Shown here one piece after another: positions 49,407-58,100 of a stretch of 64,000 nt of DNA. Under the pieces are notes generated by a model. It did not search any database. It had not been told where the DNA came from and saw only the letters and a program-made list of their open reading frames with translations. The DNA is taken from the NCBI RefSeq assembly GCF_003284965.1, contig NZ_QMEW01000010.1, positions 1-64,000 on the forward strand, given 5' to 3'. Every line of letters starts with the position of its first letter. Position 1 is the stretch's first letter. Origin of the DNA: Mycolicibacterium sp. GF69 (GTDB lineage: Bacteria > Actinomycetota > Actinomycetes > Mycobacteriales > Mycobacteriaceae). The position numbers and the translations under genes are program-made.

Positions 49407-50711
49407 TCACCGAACCGTTTGGGGTTTCGAGCCTCTCGTCGATTGCGGGCCGGTGGTCGCCGCCAGGTCGGCACCGAGTATGCGGTCCGACAGCAATCCG
49501 AGACAGGACAGGTTCGGAAACCCCGGCCCCTGCGTGAGCCCGGCCAACCCCGGCAGGAACAGTTTCGGCTGCACGCCGCTGAGCGCGAGGTCATCACCGA
49601 TCGCCTCCTGTAACACGTCTGGCGTCAACGGTGCGCCGAGGCCGAGTTCCAGTAGATCCAGTGCATCCTGGCCGAGCAGCGGCACGAACCACATCGCATC
49701 GGCACCCGAGCCGTCTATGACCAAATCGAAACCGTGGACGGTCTCGAGCGACTCCCCGCCCGCGGTGGTGCTCAGCGTCAACCGGATTCGGCCGTCGCGG
49801 GCGACCGCGTGCGCGACCCGGCCGCGCAGATGGCGGATCCGGTCGTCGGCCAGCAAGGCCTCCTGCACCCGCGCGGAGAACACCCCGCGATCGGTGCGCA
49901 GCAGCGCGTCGCGCCGCTCCCCCATCGTCAGACTGGTCCAACCGGTGGGGTCGGAGAACAGGGTGTTCTCGAAGAAACCCTCGCCCCTGGTGAACAGCGT
50001 CACCTGCGGCGAGATCACGGTGATCGTCGAAACCCGGTGGCGGAACAGCTCGTTGAGCATCGAGGCCGCGGTCTCGCCACCGCCGATCACCGCCACGCGT
50101 TCGGCGCAGATCAGCTCGTGTTGGGCCGCGCGGTGCCAGAACTGCGCGATCGACAACACGCGTGGATTACCGGGCAGGATCGAGCGCTCCGGCTGGCCGG
50201 GACCGGTGATCATCAGCCCGTCGGCGGGCACCGTGCGGTCGGGTGTGTGCAGCGCCCAGCGTGGTTCGCCGGATTCGGTGTCGACCGAAATACCCCGCAC
50301 CTCGCCGCTGACGACGGTCATCTCGACGTTGCCGGCGACCCAGCGCAGATACTGGCTCCACCGGCGGTGGGTAGGCGCCGGCCTGCCGCGGTCGACCCAC
50401 TCGGCGAACTGGCCCGTCGAGATCAGGTACTGCTGCCAACTGTGCCGGGTCATGCGCTCGTCGAGTTCGGCGTTGCGGCGCGGCACCAGCGCGGAGCGGT
50501 AGGGGAACCCGACGTCCTTCTCCGGGCTGGTGCCCAGTCGGTGCTGACCGTCGGTCCAGCCGCCGTCGGACTGCCAGTTGGCCGCCACCCCGGTCTTCTC
50601 GACCGCGACGACGTCGGGCGCGTCGATGCCCATATCGCGCAGCTCGGCGGCCTTGGCGGCGACGGCGACGGCCTTGGCGCCCGCGCCCACCACCGCGAGT
50701 GTCCGGCTCAT
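49407..50711 (-). CDS. mbtG: Lysine N6-hydroxylase MbtG
   Basis: 434 aa from ATG 50711 (the frame upstream is a shadow of mbtF). FAD-binding VVGAGAKAVAVAAKA at the N-terminus, NADPH-binding VAVIGGGETAASM near 205, and the C-terminal flavoprotein hydroxylase region. It N-hydroxylates the side-chain amine of lysine to form the hydroxamate iron ligand of mycobactin. Its ATGA overlap with mbtF indicates coupled translation. Last gene of the visible mbt cluster; mbtH, usually next, is missing. Confidence 0.95.
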   Translation of the reverse strand: MSRTLAVVGAGAKAVAVAAKAAELRDMGIDAPDVVAVEKTGVAANWQSDGGWTDGQHRLGTSPEKDVGFPYRSALVPRRNAELDERMTRHSWQQYLISTGQFAEWVDRGRPAPTHRRWSQYLRWVAGNVEMTVVSGEVRGISVDTESGEPRWALHTPDRTVPADGLMITGPGQPERSILPGNPRVLSIAQFWHRAAQHELICAERVAVIGGGETAASMLNELFRHRVSTITVISPQVTLFTRGEGFFENTLFSDPTGWTSLTMGERRDALLRTDRGVFSARVQEALLADDRIRHLRGRVAHAVARDGRIRLTLSTTAGGESLETVHGFDLVIDGSGADAMWFVPLLGQDALDLLELGLGAPLTPDVLQEAIGDDLALSGVQPKLFLPGLAGLTQGPGFPNLSCLGLLSDRILGADLAATTGPQSTRGSKPQTVR

Positions 50712-53700
50712 GAGACCACCTCTCGTAGCGATTCCTGCCACATCGCCTGCAGTGTGGCGACGTCCTCGGCGGTCAGAATGTCGGGCAGCGTGCGCCACTG
50801 GGTGACCAGCACCGGTGCGTGGCTCTCGCCGAGCACCGCCGCGAGGATGGTCAACTCGTGCCGAACCGCCAGCTGCGGCTCGGGTAGCGGTGACACCCGC
50901 GCCATCAGCGCGCGGTCGGGGCGCAGCGCGCCGCCGTCGATGCCGACATGCACACCGCCCAGGAAGTTGAGCAGCACCTGCGGCTCGCGCAGCGCCGCCA
51001 GGCGTTCGGCGGTGTCGGGGCGCAGGTAGCGCAGCAGCCCGTAATCGATGCCGTCCCCGGGTATCTCGGCGAGATCGCGAGCCGACCCCACCCGCAGCGG
51101 GTAGATCCCCGTCAGCAGTCCGACGGTGTCGGAGGTGTCGGCGCCGTCGATGAGGTGGTCCGCGCGGCCATGGGTTTCCAGGGCCAGCAACGGCGTGGGT
51201 GTCTCCTGGCCGCGGTGCTGACGCCAGCGGGTGACGGTGCGCCCGGCGGCCGCGGCCAGCAGGTGCGGCGTGGGTTCGGCTCCGTTGAGCAGTCGCAGCG
51301 TGACATCCGTGTCGGTCACCGCCATCGAGACGACGACATCGCCGACCCGGTCGGTCTGCGGGTCCAGCCTGCGGCTGCCCAGCGGCGGGTCGGCGCCGTC
51401 GAGTTGCGCTGCCCAGAAGTCGGCCGTGTCCAGCGTTTCGGCCCGTTCGCCGAGCAGCCCCGACCAGCGCCGGTAGCTGGAATGCTCGCGGGTGGGCGAC
51501 GGATCGCGGCCGGACGCGATGGTGTGCCACGCCGCATCGAGTTCGCCCAGCGCGATCCGCCACGACGCCGGGTCCAACGCCAGTACGTGCGCGGTCAGCA
51601 GCAGCACACCGGCGTCGCCGGGCGGTCGCAGCCACACCGCGGTGAGCATCGACCCCCCTTGCGGATCGAGGCGTTCCACCGACCGGCGGGCGTGTTCGGC
51701 GACGGCTTCGGTCAGTGTCTCAGCGTCGTCGGAGTCGACCCGCACCTCGGTCAGCAGATCCTGCCGCGGGTGCTCGACGAACGTCATCGTCTGGCGGTCC
51801 AGCCGGCTGCGCAGCACCGGGTGACCGTCGAGGAGCGTGCGCAGCATTCGCTCGAGTTGCTCGCCGGTGACGCCGTCGGGCAGCCGGATCGCCTCGGTCT
51901 GCGCCAGCCGCCGCGGGTTGCCGTGCTCGAAGAGCCAGTGCGCGCTGGGCAGTACGGGGGCCGGGCCGTCGAGCTCGTCATGGTGGCCGGCGACGGCCGA
52001 TTCGCCGTCGACGGCGGCGGCGAGTTCGCGCAACGTCGCGCACTCCAGCATCAAGCGGGCGCGCAACGGGATTCCGCGTCTGCGTGCGGCCTGCACCACT
52101 GACAGCGCCACGATGCTGTCGAGGCCGAGCGCGAGAAAGTCTGCGGTCACATCGATGTCGAGGCCATTGCCACCGTCGAGCAAGTCGCTCAGCACGGCAA
52201 CCAGCGCCTTCTCGGTCGGCGTCTGCGGAGCGGCGGACGGCCCGTCGGCGACGGCCAGGGCGGTCAGTGCCGCATCGTCGATCTTGCCGTGGGCGGTCAG
52301 CGGCATCCGGTCGATGACGACGATCGAATGCGGAACCATGTAGCGGGGCAGCCGTTTTGCCACCAGCGCACGAAGCTCGGCCACGTCGGGCGTGGGTTCG
52401 GCGGCCACGAAGGCCACCAGCTGCGGACCCCACCGCTGTTCGCGGACCACGACGTGCGCGTACCGCACGGCCGGGTGGGTGTGCAGAACCGCGGAGATCT
52501 CCGTGGGCTCCACCCGAAAGCCGCGGATCTTGACCTGGGCGTCCGAGCGACCGAGGAACTCCAACGCCCCGTCGGGTTGGCGCCGCACCACGTCCCCGGT
52601 GCGGTACATCCGCTGGCCCGGCGTGAACGGATCGGCCACGAACCGGCTCGCGGTCTCGCCGAACCGGCCGAGATAGCCGCGCGTCAACTGGCCACCGGAA
52701 AGATACAACTCACCGGAGACACCGTCGGGCACCGCCCGCAGCCATGAGTCCAGCACGTAGGCAAGCGTCGGCGACGTCGGGCGGCCGATGGTCGGCGCAT
52801 CGTGCTCGGCGATCGTGGCGACCACGGCTTCCACGGTGGTTTCCGTTGGCCCGTAACAGTTGTAGGCAGCCATGCCGGTGCGCGCACACTCGTCGCGGAT
52901 CAGGTTCCACGCCGGTATCCCGACGGCCTCGCCGCCGAGCGCCAGCGCGCCGAGGGGCACCGTCGTGAGCAGTCCGACGGCGTGCAGCTGGGCGAACATC
53001 GACGGTGTGGTGTCGATCAGGTCGATGCCGTAGCGGCCGATGGTCTCGACCAGCGCCTCGGCATCCCGCTGGACGTCGTCGTCGACGATGTGCACCGCGT
53101 GCCCGTCGAGCAGCGCGGCCAGCGGTTGCCAGGCCGCGTCGAAGGTGAACGACCACGCGTGAGCGACCCGCAGGGGGTGCCGCAGCCGAGCGGCCGCGGG
53201 CCGCAGCACGTTTCGGGCATGGTCCTCGGCGTAGGCCAGCAACGCCTGATGGGTGCCGATGACGCCTTTCGGCCTGCCCGTCGTGCCGGAGGTGAACACC
53301 GTGTACGCCGCCTGGCCCGGCAGCGCGGCCACCGGCCGGAAGTCTTCGGCCGACTCGGCCGAAGATTTCGGGTTGGCGGCCGACAGCATCTCGTCGTCGA
53401 CGATGACCGAGGCGCCGCTCTGCTCGAGGATGTCGGCGATCCGCTCCGCGGGCATACCGGGGTCCAGCGGCACGATGACGCCGCCGGACTTCAGCACCGC
53501 CAACATCGCGATCACATAGTGCGGTCCGCGCGAAAGACAGATCGCCACAGGCGTTTCGGTCTTCACGCCCCGGGACACCAGGGCGGCGGCCAGCCTGTCG
53601 GCCGCCTCGTCGAGTTGCCGATAGGTCAGTTCACCGCCTGACCAACTCAACGCCGGTGAGGCCAACCGCGCGCTTGCGGCTTCGGTGAACGCGGTGTGCA

Positions 53701-55126
53701 CGCCGAGATGCGCTGGGGCGGGCGCGCGCCCGGCCGTCGGGATCTGCGCTTCAGCGTCGAGCAGGACACTGACATCGCGCAGCGGGCGGTCCCAGTGGGT
53801 GATCAGCCGCTGGGCCGTGGTGAGCACGCGGCGGCCGAGCGACTCGGGACTCATCTGGCCGAGTGCGCCGTCGATCACCTCGACCAGGACCGTGAGTTCG
53901 TCGTCGATCATGTGCGCGGCGATGGTGACCGGGAAGTGCGACACGCTCTCGAGCGCCGCCGGACGGAACGTCGCGCCGTTGGCGACGAAGTCGCCCCCAC
54001 CGACCAGGCCGCCGGGGGGAAAGTTCTCGTAGACCAGCAGGGTGTCGAACAACTCGCCGATCCCGCCCAGTGACCGCAATTCGTTGTGCGGCAGGTAGCT
54101 GTGGTCACGCAGCGTGGCCGCTTCGCGTTGCAGCGCAGCGCATTGCGCGCCCACCCGCGCGACCGGATCAAGCCGAACCCGCAGCGGCACGGTGTTGATG
54201 AACAGCCCCACCATGGTTTCGACGCCGGCGAGCTCGCCCGGGCGCCCGGAAACCGTCATCCCGAAAACTACGTCGGCGCGGTCGGTGAATGCCGACAGCA
54301 CTGCGGCCCAGGCCATTTGCACCAGTGTGTTGACTGTGACGCCGTGCGAGCGTGCCGCCTCCGCCAGCCGCTGTGAGGCATCGCGGTCCAGGTTCAGCTC
54401 GGTCCGGTGCGGTTCGCCGGCGGGTGGTTCACCGCTGGTGAGCGCGGGTGTGACCAGCGTCGGTGCGTCGATGTCGGCGAGGTGCGCACGCCACAGGTTT
54501 CGGCTGGCCTGCTGATCCCGGGCGGCGAGCCAGCCGATGTAATCGCGGTACGGCCGCGGCGGCGGCGGCAGTACTGCAGGGTCGCCGGCCGCACTGTAGA
54601 GCGAGATCAACTCGCCCACGAACAGCGGCAGCGACCAGCCGTCGATGATGATGTGGTGAGCGACAACGACGAAGCGGAAACGGTTCTCGTGCGGAACTTC
54701 GATCAGGAGAAACCGGATCGCCGGTCCACGGCCGAGATTGAACGGTCGGCGCCGTTCGTCGGCCTCCAGCGCGGCGACCTCGTCAGCCGTGGCGGTGATG
54801 TGGCGCCACGGCAGATCGACGCGGTCGGGCACCACCTGAACCGGCTTGCTCTGCGCCCGTAGGAAACTGGCCCTCAGGTTCGGGTGGCGGGCCAGCATGG
54901 CCGCCGCGCACTCGCGCAGCAGAGCCGCGTCCAGGCCGCCGGTGACGTCGGCGGCCATCGCGATGACGTACGGGTCCTCACCCCCGTCGCCGGCCCCGGC
55001 GTCGTCACCGACGCTCAGCTGCGCCAGCGAGAACAATCCCTGCTGCAGTGGGCTGAGCGCCATCACATCCTCGATGGCGGCCTTCGGTTCGGCCCTGGAT
55101 GCGGTCTCGGATTCGGTGGCTGTCAT
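50708..55126 (-). CDS. mbtF: Mycobactin NRPS MbtF
   Basis: 1472 aa from ATG 55126, which overlaps the mbtE stop by four bases; the longer frame to 55153 is not needed. Domains: condensation (HHIIIDGWS near 160), adenylation (about 480-960, FTSGTTGRPKG near 612), carrier (LGLDSIVAL near 1000), and a terminal condensation/epimerization-like domain (about 1050-1460). In that last domain the catalytic HHxxxDxxSW reads HVLALDPASW: the second, catalytic histidine position is valine. It adds the C-terminal hydroxylysine that forms the caprolactam ring. Overlaps mbtG by four bases. Confidence 0.95.
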   Translation of the reverse strand: MTATESETASRAEPKAAIEDVMALSPLQQGLFSLAQLSVGDDAGAGDGGEDPYVIAMAADVTGGLDAALLRECAAAMLARHPNLRASFLRAQSKPVQVVPDRVDLPWRHITATADEVAALEADERRRPFNLGRGPAIRFLLIEVPHENRFRFVVVAHHIIIDGWSLPLFVGELISLYSAAGDPAVLPPPPRPYRDYIGWLAARDQQASRNLWRAHLADIDAPTLVTPALTSGEPPAGEPHRTELNLDRDASQRLAEAARSHGVTVNTLVQMAWAAVLSAFTDRADVVFGMTVSGRPGELAGVETMVGLFINTVPLRVRLDPVARVGAQCAALQREAATLRDHSYLPHNELRSLGGIGELFDTLLVYENFPPGGLVGGGDFVANGATFRPAALESVSHFPVTIAAHMIDDELTVLVEVIDGALGQMSPESLGRRVLTTAQRLITHWDRPLRDVSVLLDAEAQIPTAGRAPAPAHLGVHTAFTEAASARLASPALSWSGGELTYRQLDEAADRLAAALVSRGVKTETPVAICLSRGPHYVIAMLAVLKSGGVIVPLDPGMPAERIADILEQSGASVIVDDEMLSAANPKSSAESAEDFRPVAALPGQAAYTVFTSGTTGRPKGVIGTHQALLAYAEDHARNVLRPAAARLRHPLRVAHAWSFTFDAAWQPLAALLDGHAVHIVDDDVQRDAEALVETIGRYGIDLIDTTPSMFAQLHAVGLLTTVPLGALALGGEAVGIPAWNLIRDECARTGMAAYNCYGPTETTVEAVVATIAEHDAPTIGRPTSPTLAYVLDSWLRAVPDGVSGELYLSGGQLTRGYLGRFGETASRFVADPFTPGQRMYRTGDVVRRQPDGALEFLGRSDAQVKIRGFRVEPTEISAVLHTHPAVRYAHVVVREQRWGPQLVAFVAAEPTPDVAELRALVAKRLPRYMVPHSIVVIDRMPLTAHGKIDDAALTALAVADGPSAAPQTPTEKALVAVLSDLLDGGNGLDIDVTADFLALGLDSIVALSVVQAARRRGIPLRARLMLECATLRELAAAVDGESAVAGHHDELDGPAPVLPSAHWLFEHGNPRRLAQTEAIRLPDGVTGEQLERMLRTLLDGHPVLRSRLDRQTMTFVEHPRQDLLTEVRVDSDDAETLTEAVAEHARRSVERLDPQGGSMLTAVWLRPPGDAGVLLLTAHVLALDPASWRIALGELDAAWHTIASGRDPSPTREHSSYRRWSGLLGERAETLDTADFWAAQLDGADPPLGSRRLDPQTDRVGDVVVSMAVTDTDVTLRLLNGAEPTPHLLAAAAGRTVTRWRQHRGQETPTPLLALETHGRADHLIDGADTSDTVGLLTGIYPLRVGSARDLAEIPGDGIDYGLLRYLRPDTAERLAALREPQVLLNFLGGVHVGIDGGALRPDRALMARVSPLPEPQLAVRHELTILAAVLGESHAPVLVTQWRTLPDILTAEDVATLQAMWQESLREVVS

Positions 55127-58100
55127 GGCGCACCGTCCTGCGATGCCGACCACATCGACGTCACCGCGGCCAACTCGTCGGCCGACAGCCCGGATGCCGC
55201 CATCGGCTCGTGGCGGACGTCGGGCGCCTCGGTTTCGGCACCGGCGTCATCGACCCTGGCCGCCAACTCGTGAATCGCCGGGTGCTCGAACACCATTCGC
55301 GCAGTGATCGCCAACCCCGCGTCACGTCCCCGCGCGGCCAGCTGCACCGCGAGGATCGAATCGCCGCCCAACTCGAAGAAGTCGTCGGTGCGGTTGACCT
55401 CGGGTACGTCGACGATCTCGGCGAGTATCGCCGCGAGCACCCGCTCGGTCTCGGTGCGCACCGGTTGCGGGGGGCCGGCGGGTGCCGTCGAACGCCGCTG
55501 CTCGGTGGCCTCGACGAACTCGAGGTCACCGTCTGCGGTCCACCGGCCGCGTCTGCCCGTGGCCCGGAGGTCGGCGCCGGTCTCGTCGATGACGTGCTCG
55601 TAGACGTGGCCGAGCGCCCCGATCGCGACCGGATCGCGCCAGCCGTCGAGCACACTGGCCGACCGCGCAGCGCTGAACCGCTGCACCAGGCTGCGCTCGT
55701 CGCGGTCGGCGATCTGGACGTCGCGTACCCGTTGGCCGGGATCGTCGGCGAATGCGGCCAGCACGCGGTTCAGCCAACCGACGAACCGTTCGGCGGTGCT
55801 GCGCCGGTACAGATCGGTGCGGTAGATGACGTGACCGCGGTAACCGTCCTCGGCGCCGAAGAAGTTGACCGACAGGTCGGCATGCGCGACGTCGAACGGC
55901 GGCTCGAGTGCGGTGAATGTGGTGTCACCGTCGGGTCGGGACTCGATGACCTGGTCGGCGGGCAGCGCCTCGCGCACATGCACGACGACACCGAACAGCG
56001 GGTTGCGCGACAGCGACCGCGCCGGCCGCACCGCGTCGACCACCTGGTCGAACGGCAGGTCCTGGTGCGCATACGCTGCCAGCGCGGTATCGCGGGCCCG
56101 GCGCAGCACCTCGCGCAGCGTCGGGTTGTCGGTCAGATCGTTGCGCAGCACCACGATGTTGATGAAGAACCCGACGAGTTGGTCGAGTTCGGTTTCGGTG
56201 CGACCGGCGACCGGGGTGCCCAACGGAATGTCCGGGCGTTCACCGGCTTTGTGCAGTGCGACCGCCACGGCCGCCTGTAGCAGCATGAACTCGGTGACCC
56301 CGAGTTCCTGGCTCAGCCCGGCGAGCTTCGCGCGGGTGGCGGTGTCGATGCCGAACTCGACGGCGTCCCCTTCCCCGCTCAGCACCGGTGGGCGCGGGAA
56401 ATCCGGTGCCAGGCCCGGGTCTTCGGGCAAGCCGGCCAACTGTTGACGCCAGTATTCGCGCTGCGACGCGAGCCCGTCGGTTTCGTTGAGCAGCGCCGCC
56501 TGCCACGCGGCGTAGTCCGCGTACTGGACCTGCAACGGGGCGAACCCGGGCGCGTCACCGGCGCGGCGCGCCCGGTAGGCGGCCAGCAGATCGGTGAACA
56601 ACACCATCGCCGACCAGTGGTCGGCGGCGATGTGGTGCACCACCAGCGACACCACGTGCGCGTCGGGCGTCGCGAGCACCGCGGACCGCACGGGCGGGTC
56701 GCTTTCGAGGTCGAACACACGCCTGCGCTCCGTGTCGAGTTCGTCCTGCAGCCAGGTGTCGTCGTCACCGTGGGCGCGACGTACCGGCACCTCGAGCCCT
56801 TCGTTGACGATCTGGTATGGGGCGCCGTCGATTTCGCGGTAGGTCGTGCGCAACACCTCGTGTCGGGCCACGACGTCGCCGACCGCCGTCACGAATGCGT
56901 CGGTGTCGCAGGGCCCGCTGATACGGGCCGCGAACGGGATGTTGTTGACCGGGCTCGGGCCGTCGATGCGGTACTGGAACCACATGCGCAGCTGCGAGGC
57001 CGACATGAGCAGCGGCCCGTCGTGCGGAACGGGAACGAGTTTGGGCCGGGCGAGCTCGGCACTCGACGCCGAGTCAACACGGTTCGCCAGCGCGGCCACG
57101 GTGCCCAGCTCGAACACTTCGCGTACGCCGATGTCGACGTTGAACGCACTGCGCACTCCGGCAACGAGTTTGGTGGCCAGCAACGAGTGGCCGCCGAGGT
57201 CGAAGAACGAGTCGTCGGCGCCGATGCGGTCCCGCTCGAGCAGTTCGGCGAACAGGTCGGCGATACGCCGCTCCGTCCCGTCCGCTGGCTCTCGGTAGGC
57301 GATGCCGGAGTCGATGTCGGGCTCGGGCAGCGCGGCCCGGTCGATCTTGCCGTGTGCGGTGATCGGGATCTCGTCGATCACGACGTAGGCCGCGGGGGTC
57401 ATGTACTCGGGCAGCGCGGCGGCCACCCGGTTGCGGATCCGCTCGACGTCCACCGTCTGGATGTCCTCGGCGGGCGTGACGTAGCCGACCAGGCTCTTGC
57501 CAACCCCGGGCAGGTCGCTGACCAGCACGACGGCCTGACCGACGCTGGGGTCGACAGAGATCGCGGCGGCGACTTCGCCGAGTTCGATGCGGAACCCGCG
57601 GATCTTGACCTGCTCGTCGGCGCGGCCGACGAATTCGACGTCGCCGTCGGCGTTGCGGCGGGCCAGGTCGCCCGACCGGTAGAGCCGCCCGCCGGGATTG
57701 AACGGGTCGGCGACGAACCGCTCGGCGGTCAGCCTCGGCCGGTGGTGGTAGCCGTGCGCCACATGCGTTCCGCCGATGTAGATTTCACCGATCACGCCGA
57801 CCGGAACTGGCCGCAGCGCGTCGTCGAGCAGATGGATCTGGGTGTTGAGCTTCGGTTTGCCGATGGGCACGATGCGGGTGCCCTGCTTGCCTTCGACCTT
57901 GTACCGGCTCGCGTTGATGACCGTCTCGGTCGGCCCGTAGAAGTTGTGCAGCAGAGCGTCGAAGGTGGCGTGGAATTTGTCGGCCAGCTCACCGGGCAGG
58001 GCCTCACCGCCGATGGGTACCCGCTGCAGCGTGCGCCACTGGTTCACCCCGGGCAGCGACAAGAACAGTCCGAGCAGCGAGGGTACGAAATGCATCGAGG

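Noticed and set aside
49407-51635. mbtG read as a 742 aa protein
   Set aside because: The extra N-terminus overlaps mbtF and is Arg/Ala/Gly-rich; the ATGA junction at 50711 gives the normal MbtG length.
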